Shown here in pieces: positions 44,965 to 54,044 of a stretch of 64,000 nt of DNA (position 1 is the first letter of the stretch; each line of letters begins with the position of its first letter). The notes beneath the pieces were generated by a model. It was not told where the DNA came from. It made no database searches and saw only the letters and a list, made by a program, of their open reading frames with translations. The stretch comes from Bacteroidota bacterium (lineage in GTDB: Bacteria; Bacteroidota; Bacteroidia; M30B66). The position numbers and the translations under genes are program-made. Where the stretch lies: assembly GCA_027483445.1 (NCBI GenBank), contig JAIXUS010000018.1, forward strand, positions 248,001 to 312,000, given 5' to 3'.

Positions 44965-46291
44965 CCTAATCCTCCAGCTTTGCCTCGGATCGGTTATGAT
45001 GCTTTCGGCACAGCCAGTTACCATCGATAAAGTGGTGGCGGTGGTTGGCGAAAAACCCATTCTCTTCTCAGAAGTAAAAGCCCAAACGCTCCAAATTCAA
45101 TCTCAAACAGGCCAAAGCGATTCCTTGCTGCCCTGCGCAGTATTGGAAGAAATGATCCTTCAAAAGTTGTTGCTCAATCAAGCCGAGAAAGACAGTGTAA
45201 TCATTGGTGATCCTCAAGTTGACCAAGAGCTCGACAAGAAAATTAGATATTTCGTTGCGCAAATGGGTTCTGTTGAGGAGCTCGAAAAATACCTTGGAAA
45301 ATCGATTGTTGAAATCAAGGATGAATTCAGGGAAAAAATCCGCGAGCAGCTTACCATTCAGCAAATGCAGTCGAAAATTTCGGGAGAAATAAAAGTCTCT
45401 CCCGCTGAAGTGAAGGCTTACTATGAGCGTATTCCCAAAGACAGCCTGCCATTTATTGAAAGCGAAATTCAGGTAGCCCAAATTCTAATCAAGCCCGAAG
45501 TAAGCCTCACAGAAAAAGAGCGTGTTAGAAAAGAGCTGAACGATATCCGTCAGAGAATACTCGAAGGCAAAAGCTTCGCTTCTATGGCTGCATTTTATTC
45601 CGAAGACCCGGGCTCGGCCGTGAAAGGCGGTGAACTTGGCTTTGTAAACCGAGGAGATCTCGTTCCGGAATTCGAGGCAGCCGCTTTTGCGCTACAGGGC
45701 AAAGAAATTTCGCCGGTTATCGAATCTATGTACGGTTTTCATATCGTTCAGCTCATTGAGCGACGGGGCGAAACAATCAATGTTCGACATATTCTCATGT
45801 CGCCCAAACCTTCACCCGACGACTTAGACAAAGCCCGCCGCCAACTCGATAGCTTGCTGAAGGAAATCAGACTCAACAAAATTAGCTTCGAAGACGCCGC
45901 CGATAAGTTCTCCGACGATGCCGAAAGCAAAAACAATGGCGGCTTAATGATTAACCCCGCCACCGGTTCTACGTATTTTGAGGTTTCTCAAATGGATCAA
46001 AACATCTTTTTTATCGTCGATAAACTGAAAATTGGCGAAATCTCAGAACCTGTATTGGTGAGGAACGGCGAAAAAAAGGAAGGCTACCGGATTGTTGCTC
46101 TTCGCTCAAGAACCGAACCTCATGTGGCGAACCTAAACGACGATTATCAACGTATCCAGATGGCCGCGGAATCGGAAAAAAGAGAAAAACGTGTTCAAGA
46201 TTGGATTACGCGTAAACGAAAATCGTTCTATGTAAATGTCGACCCTGAATATCAAAATTGTCCTTTCCAGGTAAACTGGCTGAACAACTGA
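44933..46291 (+). CDS. surA: SurA-like peptidyl-prolyl isomerase
   Basis: 452 residues. Signal peptide (residues 1-27), SurA-N segment (VTIDKVVAVVGEKPILFSEVKAQ), and two parvulin domains: VAQILIKPE with MAAFYSEDPGSAVKGGELGFV and SMYGFHIVQLIE, then NVRHILMSPK with AADKFSDDAESKNNGG. The tail ends in VDPEYQNCPFQVNWLNN. Carries unfolded barrels across the periplasm. ATG 44933 or 44942 both give the signal peptide; the first is used. A MoxR gene follows 13 bases on. Confidence 0.9.
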   Translation: MKKMWKYSSISLILQLCLGSVMMLSAQPVTIDKVVAVVGEKPILFSEVKAQTLQIQSQTGQSDSLLPCAVLEEMILQKLLLNQAEKDSVIIGDPQVDQELDKKIRYFVAQMGSVEELEKYLGKSIVEIKDEFREKIREQLTIQQMQSKISGEIKVSPAEVKAYYERIPKDSLPFIESEIQVAQILIKPEVSLTEKERVRKELNDIRQRILEGKSFASMAAFYSEDPGSAVKGGELGFVNRGDLVPEFEAAAFALQGKEISPVIESMYGFHIVQLIERRGETINVRHILMSPKPSPDDLDKARRQLDSLLKEIRLNKISFEDAADKFSDDAESKNNGGLMINPATGSTYFEVSQMDQNIFFIVDKLKIGEISEPVLVRNGEKKEGYRIVALRSRTEPHVANLNDDYQRIQMAAESEKREKRVQDWITRKRKSFYVNVDPEYQNCPFQVNWLNN

Positions 46292-46304
46292 AATCGGAAA
46301 AACT

Positions 46305-47276
46305 ATGCAAAACAAATTCGCTTCTGACGTAGAAGCCATCGATAGCCTCAAAGAGGCATATAACCGACTCAACACTGAAATAGGCCGTGTAGTTATTGGT
46401 CAGGAAGAGGTGGTGAAGGATGTCATCATTTCCATTTTTTCAAAAGGACATTGCCTGCTGGTTGGCGTTCCCGGTTTGGCGAAAACCTTGCTGGTAACTA
46501 CTATTTCCAGGGTGCTGGGCCTCGACTATAACCGAATCCAGTTTACACCCGATTTAATGCCATCAGATATCGTAGGTACAGAGATTTTGGATGAAAACCG
46601 GCAGTTTAAATTTATCAAAGGGCCGCTTTTCGCTAACATCATTCTGGCCGATGAAATTAACCGAACACCACCTAAAACCCAGGCGGCTCTGCTCGAAGCC
46701 ATGCAGGAAAAAGCCGTTACCGCCGCCGGAAAACGCTATGAACTGGGAAAACCATTTTTCGTTCTGGCTACTCAAAACCCGATAGAGCAGGAGGGAACCT
46801 ACCCTTTGCCTGAGGCGCAACTCGACCGCTTTATGTTCAATATTTGGGTTGATTACCCTTCGTATGCCGACGAAGTGAAGGTGGTAAGAAGCACAACATC
46901 CGACCAAACCGTTGATCTTCGCCCTGTGCTCTCTGCCGAAGAAATTCTGTTCTACCAGGAGCTCGTTCGACGCATTCCGGTCTCCGATAAAGTACTCGAA
47001 TATGCCGTGAAGCTTGCCGTGAAAACCCGCGCCAACTCGGAATATGCCCCCGATGTTGTAAAAAAATATTTGGCTTGGGGTGCCGGTCCAAGGGCCTCAC
47101 AGTTTTTAGTCCTTGGAGCCAAATGCCATGCGGCCATTCGGGGAAAGTACTCACCCGATATGGAAGATGTGAATGCGGTGGCTACTGCAATCCTTCGTCA
47201 CCGTATTATCAGAAACTACAAGGCAGAGGCCGAAGGGCTTTCCGTTGAATCCATTATCTCGCAATTGATCGAATAA
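46305..47276 (+). CDS. MoxR-family AAA+ ATPase
   Basis: 323 residues. Walker A variant VGVPGLAKTLL near residue 54, FTPDLMPSDIVGTE, Walker B IILADEINRTPPKTQAALLEAMQE near 108, sensor 1 VLATQNPIEQEGTYPLPEAQLDRF near 148, and sensor 2 with the VNAVATAILRHRI helix. MoxR proteins usually act with VWA-domain partners, not visible here. Its position after surA suggests envelope or protein-assembly work, but that is inference. Confidence 0.92.
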   Translation: MQNKFASDVEAIDSLKEAYNRLNTEIGRVVIGQEEVVKDVIISIFSKGHCLLVGVPGLAKTLLVTTISRVLGLDYNRIQFTPDLMPSDIVGTEILDENRQFKFIKGPLFANIILADEINRTPPKTQAALLEAMQEKAVTAAGKRYELGKPFFVLATQNPIEQEGTYPLPEAQLDRFMFNIWVDYPSYADEVKVVRSTTSDQTVDLRPVLSAEEILFYQELVRRIPVSDKVLEYAVKLAVKTRANSEYAPDVVKKYLAWGAGPRASQFLVLGAKCHAAIRGKYSPDMEDVNAVATAILRHRIIRNYKAEAEGLSVESIISQLIE

Positions 47277-47298
47277 CGAAGAGTGTAGACTTCTCAAT

Positions 47299-47333
47299 AA
47301 AAAAGGGCGACTCCAAATGGGGCCGCCCTTTTT
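47299..47333 (+). terminator. bidirectional terminator between moxR and GAPDH
   Basis: AAAAAGGGCG and CGCCCTTTTT flank a loop that can pair further (CTCC with GGGG). It serves the moxR end on the plus strand; on the minus strand the tail after it is T-rich and follows the GAPDH gene. Confidence 0.85.
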
Positions 47334-47354
47334 GTTTATCAAGAAGGATTCAAA

Positions 47355-48827
47355 TCAATAGTATGTGAGGCGGATTACATCAGCCAAATACTTGGCATAA
47401 CGAATCACCTGACGCGTGTAGCCGTATTCATTGTCGTACCATACATACAATACAACCGATTTGTTGTCTTCCGAAACAATTGTAGCCGGACTATCCACAA
47501 TCGAGGCGCAGGAATTCCCAACGAGGTCTGATGACACCAACTCCTGACTCAAAGAATACTGGATTTGCTCTACCAATTCTCCATGCAGGGCCGCATTCCG
47601 GAGCAACGAATTGAGGTCGTCGCGGGTTGTTGCGGTTTCTAATTTCAAATTGAGAATTGCTAAAGAAACATTAGGAACCGGAACACGCACAGCATTAGAC
47701 GTGAGTTTGCCCGCCAATTCTGGAATTACCTTCGCAACGGCACTGCCCGCTCCGGTTTCTGTAATCACCATATTGAGCGCTGCTGCACGTCCACGGCGAA
47801 ACTTCTTGTGGTAATTGTCGAGCAGATTCTGATCGTTGGTATAGGCATGAATGGTCTCTATGTGTCCGCCGCTAATGCCCAAATTCTTTTGAATAACTTT
47901 CAAAACGGGTACAATCGCATTGGTGGTGCAACTGGCTGCTGAGAAAACCTGCTCATTGTCGCGGTCGAAGGCCTGCTGGTTTACGCCATACACCACGTTA
48001 GGAATGTCGCCTTTACCGGGCGCAGTAAGCAATACTTTAGCAATACCCTTCGCCTTAAGATGCTCCGATAATCCTTTTCTATCGCGCGTTGCACCCGTAT
48101 TGTCGATCAAAAGAGCGTCGGAAATCCCATAGGCCGTATAATCGACTTCGGCAGGATTGCTGGCCGCAATCATCTTTACAGTGTGCCCGTTGATAATCAA
48201 GGCCTGATTGGCAACGTCTTCGATAATGGTGCCCGGAAAAGGACCATGTACTGAGTCTGTTCTCAGCAATGCTGCACGTTTAAGGATATCTTCCGGACTG
48301 CTACTGCGAGTTACAATAGCTCTGAGGCGAAGCTGTTCACCTTTCCCGGCTTGAGAAATAATTTCACGGGCTGCAATCCTTCCTATGCGACCAAACCCAT
48401 ACAAAACCACATCTTTGGGCTTAAGTATGCGTTTGTCTTTCCCCAGAAAACCTTTTAGTTTGTCATCCAAAAATGCAGAAGCCGACTCATGCAGGGCTTT
48501 TTCATTTAACCATTCTGTGGCTAAACGCCCGATGTCGATGCGTGCAGGTGCTAGGTCTTTGTTCTGGATTTCCTTGGCCAGCATTAATGTGTCTTCTACC
48601 ACGATAGGGCGGCCTACAATGGTTCGGGCATAGTTGTGTAAATTCAGAATCTCACTGGCACTGCGATCAACCATCTGGTTTCGGAAAATAACCAGTTCAA
48701 TGCTGCGGTCGAACCAAAGTTGACCAATAACATGAATCATTTCGATGGCCGACTTCTCGTCTTGGATCCATTCGCTCAGTTCGGTTTCAAATTTCTGATC
48801 GTGAAGGTCTTTGCCCTTTTCTGACAT
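47355..48827 (-). CDS. gap: glyceraldehyde-3-phosphate dehydrogenase with N-terminal extension
   Basis: 490 residues, about 140 more than classical GAPDH. The dehydrogenase core starts at residue 139 with VVLYGFGRIGR, followed by DNTGATRD, the catalytic SAASCTTNAIVPVL (Cys300), the His of ETIHAYTNDQNLLD, and WYDNEYGYTRQVIRYA. The first 135 residues are helical, contain ELSEWIQDEKSAIEM, and are not a known domain to me; such extended forms occur in Bacteroidota. It lies alone with its own promoter. Confidence 0.93.
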   Translation of the reverse strand: MSEKGKDLHDQKFETELSEWIQDEKSAIEMIHVIGQLWFDRSIELVIFRNQMVDRSASEILNLHNYARTIVGRPIVVEDTLMLAKEIQNKDLAPARIDIGRLATEWLNEKALHESASAFLDDKLKGFLGKDKRILKPKDVVLYGFGRIGRIAAREIISQAGKGEQLRLRAIVTRSSSPEDILKRAALLRTDSVHGPFPGTIIEDVANQALIINGHTVKMIAASNPAEVDYTAYGISDALLIDNTGATRDRKGLSEHLKAKGIAKVLLTAPGKGDIPNVVYGVNQQAFDRDNEQVFSAASCTTNAIVPVLKVIQKNLGISGGHIETIHAYTNDQNLLDNYHKKFRRGRAAALNMVITETGAGSAVAKVIPELAGKLTSNAVRVPVPNVSLAILNLKLETATTRDDLNSLLRNAALHGELVEQIQYSLSQELVSSDLVGNSCASIVDSPATIVSEDNKSVVLYVWYDNEYGYTRQVIRYAKYLADVIRLTYY

Positions 48828-48851
48828 AACGCTGATTTTTTAATTGCGTCG

Positions 48852-48881
48852 CGAAATTAGGAATAATACACGCTACACAAA
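48852..48881 (-). promoter_or_regulatory. GAPDH promoter with TTCG variant -7 element
   Basis: Minus strand TTTG (48881-48878), 18 bases, TAATTTCG (48859-48852). The element is one base off TAnnTTTG. About 24 bases then lead to the ATG at 48827. Confidence 0.5.
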
Positions 48882-48900
48882 TGACAGCCAGATTAAAATT

Positions 48901-48934
48901 AAAGGCCTCCCGTTCGAAACTTCAGGAGGCCTTT
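48901..48934 (-). terminator. terminator of htrA
   Basis: AAAGGCCTCC (48901-48910) and GGAGGCCTTT (48925-48934) form a perfect 10-bp stem with a 14-base loop. On the minus strand it follows htrA and is trailed by TTTAATTTTAATC. Between it and the htrA stop (48935-49055) nothing else is seen. Confidence 0.75.
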
Positions 48935-49055
48935 ACAAATCGTTGGAAAAAGTATGGCTTTATCAGCCTTTTGTTAGTGCGCTATCATAAACACTTGAAG
49001 GTAAGCAAAATAGAGAGAAGATTGACGCTTCAAGCTGCTGTTGCTACATGGTGTT

Positions 49056-50492
49056 TCAGATACCGAGCCCATAATATGCACGGGTTCCGTTCGGATACAC
49101 ACCTTCAATGAGGAGTCCACGCCGTTCCGACTTCATGGCATTGGTTAGGTCTTCAATAGTGTTCACTGGTTTATCGCCGATGTGCGTGATGATAAACCCT
49201 TCACGGATGCCAATATTTCTGAGGCGGCCTTCCTTTATTTTGTTCACCTTCAGTCCACTCGATAGCTTTAGCGCACTCAGCTCTCGTTCTGAGGGTGTGA
49301 TAAATTCAGCCCCAAGTTCGTTGGCCACCGATTCGGTATAACGGATTAAGCGGGTATCGCCATTTTTGTTCTTAAGCACAACCGGAATTTCCATGTTTTG
49401 CCCCTTGCGCGACACTGTAATGTTTACCTTATCACCTGGACGAAAACGTCCGATTTGTTCCTGCAATTCGGGCAAGTTATTCACCTGAACATCCTGTATT
49501 TTTAAAATCACATCGCCGGCTTTTATGCCCGCTTCCTCAGCCGCTCCTCCGGCGTTAAGGCCGGCCACATAAACACCTTTAATGTTCTCAATACCTTTTG
49601 AATTGGCCAGCTTGGCATCTAAATTTTCCAATACAACACCAATAAAGGCCCGTTGAACTTCGCCATACTCCAATAAATCGGCAACTACTTTACGCACAAT
49701 GTTTACCGGAATGGCAAACGAATAGCCTGAATAACTACCGGTATTGGAAGCAATTGCTGAGTTAATCCCGATTAATTCGCCCTTTGCGTTTACCAAGGCA
49801 CCACCACTGTTTCCGGGGTTTACCGCCGCATCAGTTTGGATGAATGACTCAATGGCAAATTTTTCATTTAAAATATTGATGTTGCGCCCTTTGGCACTGA
49901 TAATTCCTGCCGTTACGGTTGAGGTTAAGCTAAATGGATTTCCTACCGCAAGCGCCCATTCACCTACCTTCACCTCATCAGAATTACCGTAATACACAAA
50001 AGGCAAACTCTTGGCTTCTACCTTTAACAAGGCAAGGTCGGTGCTCGGATCTCGGCCAATTACAGTAGCCTGATATTCACGCTTATCGTTTAAAACGACT
50101 TCAACCTTTTCTGCATTTTGAATCACGTGATTGTTCGTCACGATATAGCCATCCTCCGATATAATTACTCCTGAACCAGAAGCTGTGGCCTGGTTGGGAG
50201 GAGAATTTCGGTAAGGACTGCCAAAGAAGAAGTCGAAAAACGGATCGTATTGCCGGTTTGCACTGATGGTTTTCACGTGCACTACACCATGCACCGATTG
50301 TTCAGCGGCCGCCGTAAAATCTGGTGCTGTAGTGGCACCCGCCGATCCGCCATGCGTAAATTGGACCGGAATCCGCTCACTCACAAGGCGGTCGCGTTCT
50401 GATGGTTTATTGGATTGGATAAATTCTTGAATGCCCAGTGCAAATGCACCGCCTACCATTGCAATGAGTAGGGAAGAAATGTACTTTTTCAT
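49056..50492 (-). CDS. degP: DegP/HtrA periplasmic serine protease
   Basis: 478 residues. N-terminal signal or membrane anchor (residues 5-20), trypsin-like domain with the triad His122 (VTNNHVI), Asp152 (DPSTDLALL) and Ser229 (NPGNSGGAL), then two PDZ domains (GIENIKGVYVAGLNAGGAAEEAG near 315 and IGIREGFIITHIGDKPVN near 430). Degrades or refolds damaged envelope proteins. Fits the SurA-type chaperone genes upstream. Monocistronic. Confidence 0.95.
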   Translation of the reverse strand: MKKYISSLLIAMVGGAFALGIQEFIQSNKPSERDRLVSERIPVQFTHGGSAGATTAPDFTAAAEQSVHGVVHVKTISANRQYDPFFDFFFGSPYRNSPPNQATASGSGVIISEDGYIVTNNHVIQNAEKVEVVLNDKREYQATVIGRDPSTDLALLKVEAKSLPFVYYGNSDEVKVGEWALAVGNPFSLTSTVTAGIISAKGRNINILNEKFAIESFIQTDAAVNPGNSGGALVNAKGELIGINSAIASNTGSYSGYSFAIPVNIVRKVVADLLEYGEVQRAFIGVVLENLDAKLANSKGIENIKGVYVAGLNAGGAAEEAGIKAGDVILKIQDVQVNNLPELQEQIGRFRPGDKVNITVSRKGQNMEIPVVLKNKNGDTRLIRYTESVANELGAEFITPSERELSALKLSSGLKVNKIKEGRLRNIGIREGFIITHIGDKPVNTIEDLTNAMKSERRGLLIEGVYPNGTRAYYGLGI

Positions 50493-50576
50493 GCTTCTAT
50501 TTCAGAGGGTTCTTCGTTTTGCGCCTTTCAAAAATTATGCCCTGCCAAAATTGCAGTTGTTTTCTGTCAACAGCCT

Positions 50577-50592
50577 TTTGTTCGCGAACAAA
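50577..50592. promoter_or_regulatory. perfect 16-bp palindrome in the htrA/dapF-unit intergenic region
   Basis: TTTGTTCGCGAACAAA is its own reverse complement. It sits 85 bases upstream of htrA and 105 bases before the divergent gene at 50698, in a 205-base gap that otherwise shows no gene. Looks like a dimeric repressor site; no regulator is known. Confidence 0.45.
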
Positions 50593-50697
50593 CATGCCGG
50601 CCAGGTAATTATTCCTGAAAATGCGATAGGTTTGCAGCTAAACGATTCACCCGTTCGGCTGTTGTATTGAACTTCACATTTAACAATTTTTAATAAC

Positions 50698-51369
50698 GTG
50701 AGATCTTCAGGTTCCTTCCTCAGTGGTTTGCTGATTGGTGTGCTCACGTCGTTGGGCATTGTTATTTTATATTCTCTCGATTTTAGCCCCCTAAGCTGGT
50801 TCAAGGAAGCTTCGCCATCACCCGAGAAAACCGATACCATCATCGATTTAACCGTGCGCTCAAATGCCTCAGCAACGCGCACCAAAAACTATTCGGCTGA
50901 AGAAAAAAAGGCAGACGAATTTCCCGTAGACTCCCTCAATTCTTCACCCGCCGACTCTAACTTATCCTCAATCGGCCAATCGATTAGCGAAACCACAACA
51001 AGTGAAGAAATTGTTGTAATGAGAGATGAACTTATTCGCACACTCTTCATCGATGCGCAGGTAATTGGAAAAAGCTCCAGCTCAAAAAGCGATTCATTAA
51101 TTCAAACACTTCAAGGAGGGTCATCCGGCAAGCCCGGAAATTATCGGGTCGAAATTTGGCGCTCTCCTGTCAATTTCAAAGGCTACCGCCTCCTGCGAAC
51201 CTCGGTAATTACATTTGGACTTGATCCCGATGTACCCCTCAAACTATTCGACCTGAATAGTGTGATGTACCTTCGGAGCGGAACATCAGTATTTAAACTT
51301 CAACTAACAGATAAATTCCTCCCATTTCAGCCCGTCATCGACGACTCTATTCTAAAACAACTTCGATAA
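50698..51369 (+). CDS. membrane-anchored protein of unknown function upstream of dapF
   Basis: 223 residues from a GTG start. A hydrophobic segment (residues 8-27) anchors the N-terminus. Residues 38-105 are rich in Ser, Thr, Glu and Asp and probably disordered; the C-terminal 100 residues (YRVEIWRSPVNFKGYRLLRTSVITFGL) look like a small beta domain outside the membrane. No family recognised. Its stop shares one base with the dapF start, so it is cotranslated with dapF. Confidence 0.65.
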   Translation: MRSSGSFLSGLLIGVLTSLGIVILYSLDFSPLSWFKEASPSPEKTDTIIDLTVRSNASATRTKNYSAEEKKADEFPVDSLNSSPADSNLSSIGQSISETTTSEEIVVMRDELIRTLFIDAQVIGKSSSSKSDSLIQTLQGGSSGKPGNYRVEIWRSPVNFKGYRLLRTSVITFGLDPDVPLKLFDLNSVMYLRSGTSVFKLQLTDKFLPFQPVIDDSILKQLR

Positions 51370-52160
51370 TGAAGCTCAGTTTTCATAAATTTCAGGCTAC
51401 AGGCAACGATTTCATCCTCATCGACGACCGAAATAAACAGTTCAATACCGGCAACAATAGCTTGATTCAGCGCCTCTGTAACCGGCGATTTGGTATTGGA
51501 GCCGATGGCCTTATTCTGCTGCGAAACGACGTGGAATTTGATTTCCGCATGATTTATTTCAATGCCGACGGTTATGAGGGGTCCATGTGCGGAAATGGTG
51601 GTCGTTGCATTGCTGCGTTTGCGCACACGCTTTACCCCGATCGATATCAGTTTCGCTTTCAAGCCTTTGATGGTTTACATGAAGCAGAAATTCAGGGAAT
51701 TACAGAAAACGGATTTATGGTGAAACTCAGCATGAGTGCAGTAAATAAGCCTGAACAATACGAAGATGATTTGGTGCTTAACACCGGCTCTCCGCACTAT
51801 GTGCAGTTTGTAAGCGATGCCGCTTCGCTGGATGTCAATATGGAAGGGAAACGAATTCGAAATTCAACGCCTTTTCTCCGTGAAGGCGTAAATGTGAACT
51901 TTTGCGAGGTCCACGCCGATAGCCTCACAGTTAGAACCTATGAGCGCGGTGTGGAAGAGGAAACGCTTTCGTGTGGCACTGGTGTAACCGCCGCAGCCAT
52001 TGCCAGCCATTTTTCAGGCCGCATTACCACAGCACCGCTTACTGTTTTTACCCGCGGCGGTGAGCTTCAGGTAGAATTCACCCAAACCGAGAGCCGATAC
52101 CTGAACGTGTCGCTCCGCGGCGAAGCAGCACACGTATTTACCGGTACCATCGAGGTGTGA
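51369..52160 (+). CDS. dapF: diaminopimelate epimerase
   Basis: Turns LL- into meso-diaminopimelate for peptidoglycan and lysine. 263 residues. The two catalytic cysteines lie in MCGNGGRCIAAFAH near residue 75 and LSCGTGVTAAAI near 200. FHKFQATGNDFILID opens the protein. Start ATG overlaps the previous stop by one base; the following unknown gene starts on the dapF stop. DapD of the same pathway is at 35925. Confidence 0.95.
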   Translation: MKLSFHKFQATGNDFILIDDRNKQFNTGNNSLIQRLCNRRFGIGADGLILLRNDVEFDFRMIYFNADGYEGSMCGNGGRCIAAFAHTLYPDRYQFRFQAFDGLHEAEIQGITENGFMVKLSMSAVNKPEQYEDDLVLNTGSPHYVQFVSDAASLDVNMEGKRIRNSTPFLREGVNVNFCEVHADSLTVRTYERGVEEETLSCGTGVTAAAIASHFSGRITTAPLTVFTRGGELQVEFTQTESRYLNVSLRGEAAHVFTGTIEV

Positions 52161-52678
52161 TGCAACAGGCCATTGTGCTCGATTCATTGTTGCCTTTGCC
52201 CCAGAACCTCAGCGAAGGCCTGTATCTGGCCTTGGTTGGTACGAATCAATTGCCGCCCCATGTGGCACTCATCCATCAAGGCCTTTATTTCGCTCAAACC
52301 GTTAAAGGGCCTCAAGTCGGGCGGCAAGCCGCGGATGTCATTTCGGTTCTCCAAAACCGACAGATTCCACTTTTACTGCTCGAGTTGAATTCTACCCGGT
52401 CACAAGACTCACCAGAAAGCTTTTTTAGCGCCCAGAAGCCTCTCGAAAAAGACCACTCTTGCATTGAACCCATTGTAGATTACCTAAAACAAACATTAAA
52501 CCTACAGGTGATCCAACCATTCCTTCATGGCTTGATTCAGGCTTTATTGGATGCTCAACATGTTCGCCATTCCTACGCTCATCCCTTGCCCCCAATATCT
52601 AAATTTATTCTGGAACCCTACGGCCAGGAACGCATCGACTTGCGCATCGCAAACCTCCAGAAAAGGGCTAGCCCATAA
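52160..52678 (+). CDS. hypothetical protein downstream of dapF
   Basis: 172 residues, unknown. Rich in Leu, Gln and Pro (LPLPQNLSEGLYLALVG, QTLNLQVIQPFLHGLIQALLDAQH), ending in ILEPYGQERIDLRIANLQKR. No signal peptide, no membrane helix and no motif I recognise. The ATG at 52160 shares one base with the dapF stop; a GTG one codon earlier is also possible. It converges with, and overlaps by 11 bases, the ALDH gene on the other strand. The coupling with dapF argues that it is real. Confidence 0.6.
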   Translation: MQQAIVLDSLLPLPQNLSEGLYLALVGTNQLPPHVALIHQGLYFAQTVKGPQVGRQAADVISVLQNRQIPLLLLELNSTRSQDSPESFFSAQKPLEKDHSCIEPIVDYLKQTLNLQVIQPFLHGLIQALLDAQHVRHSYAHPLPPISKFILEPYGQERIDLRIANLQKRASP

Positions 52679-54044
52679 GCTTCCTTACCAATTTAAACCA
52701 GCGGGCATACGGCGCGTAACGAAGCGGAATGTCGGGCCAAAATGAGGTTCGGGTGATGGATTTTCGGTGACTAAAGGTTTCAAATCCATAACGTCCATGA
52801 TACTGACCAAAGCCACTGCTTCCAACACCGCCAAAGGGTAGCTTGGGGTTCGCTAGATGAATCATGGCATTGTTTATAACTCCACCACCAAAAGCATAGC
52901 GTTGTTCAATGTGTTCGATAAACCGATTAGAACGGCTAAACACGTAAACCGAAAGTGGATTGGGGTGCGCTTTGAAAAATGTATCCAACTCCCGCTTATC
53001 GCGGTAACTAAACACCGGCATAACGGGTCCGAAGATTTCCTCTTTCATCACCAACGAATCGAGTGATGGATTAACCTGAATCACCGGCGACATAGACAGC
53101 TTTGATCGGTTAATCCGAATTTTAGTGAGCGATTCTGCCGACTGCGCGAGCCGTTCGAGCTGCTCCAGCCGGCGTGTATTCAAAATAGCTGCGTAGGAGT
53201 CACTGTCTTCAGGAACCTTTCCGAAAAAGCCTTCAATTGCAGCATGGATTTCATTCAAAAAAGTCTCCAGAATAGACTCGTGAACAAGCACATAGTCGGG
53301 GGCAACACAAGTTTGGCCGGCATTCCAGAACTTAGCCCAGGCAATTCTCTTCGCGCTAATACGAACCTGCGCTGTCTCATCAACAATACACGGCGATTTT
53401 CCACCCAATTCTAGGGTTACCGGAATCAGGTGCTCAGCTGCCAGCTTATACACTTCTTTACCAATGCGTTCCGATCCGGTGAAAAACAAATAATTAAAGC
53501 GATGCGAATGAACCAGTGATGGAATTACAGTACCTCCATCACCCTCAACAACAAGCATCCATTCAGGTTTGAAGTAGCGCTCAACGAGTTTACGCACCAA
53601 TGCACTCGATGCGGGAGCCATTTCAGAGGGCTTAATAACCACACAATTGCCTGCGGCCAATGCGCTTAATGCAGGTGCAAGGCATAACATGATCGGGTAA
53701 TTCCACGCACCAATAATGAGCACTTGTCCTAATGGTTCTCGCAAAATATAAGAACGTGCAGGCCAGTGAATAAATGGCGTACTCACTGATTCGCGAGCGG
53801 CCCAAAGATCTAGTTCTTTGAGGGCTTCCGAGATTTCGGCATACATGAAACCAATTTCACTCGAGTAAGCCTCCATGCTTGGCTTTTTAAGGTCGGCATG
53901 CAAAGCATCAAGGATGGCTTGCTCGTTTTCTTTCAAAAGCCTCCGCATCAAACGCAGCTGCTCCTTTCGGGCCTTCAATGAGCGTGTAAGGCCGTTCTCA
54001 AAGAAACGACGTTGAGTTTCAAGTTGTTCTTTTACCAATTCCAT
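52668..54044 (-). CDS. aldehyde dehydrogenase (class 3-like)
   Basis: 458 residues, short form without the N-terminal extension of class 1 enzymes. LELGGKSPCIVDE with Glu212, WNAGQTCVAPDYV with nucleophile Cys246, IIGAWNYPIMLCLAPALSALAAGN and FTGSERIGKEV for NAD(P) binding, PFGGVGSSGFGQYHG near the end. Oxidises fatty or other aldehydes to acids. Overlaps the upstream FAD-enzyme gene by 26 bases and closes a six-gene run. Confidence 0.93.
   Translation of the reverse strand: MELVKEQLETQRRFFENGLTRSLKARKEQLRLMRRLLKENEQAILDALHADLKKPSMEAYSSEIGFMYAEISEALKELDLWAARESVSTPFIHWPARSYILREPLGQVLIIGAWNYPIMLCLAPALSALAAGNCVVIKPSEMAPASSALVRKLVERYFKPEWMLVVEGDGGTVIPSLVHSHRFNYLFFTGSERIGKEVYKLAAEHLIPVTLELGGKSPCIVDETAQVRISAKRIAWAKFWNAGQTCVAPDYVLVHESILETFLNEIHAAIEGFFGKVPEDSDSYAAILNTRRLEQLERLAQSAESLTKIRINRSKLSMSPVIQVNPSLDSLVMKEEIFGPVMPVFSYRDKRELDTFFKAHPNPLSVYVFSRSNRFIEHIEQRYAFGGGVINNAMIHLANPKLPFGGVGSSGFGQYHGRYGFETFSHRKSITRTSFWPDIPLRYAPYARWFKLVRKLMG

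Noticed and set aside
48881-49111. 76-codon plus-strand open frame between GAPDH and htrA
   Set aside because: It contains the htrA terminator hairpin and overlaps the htrA 3' end; no promoter, signal or motif. Chance frame.
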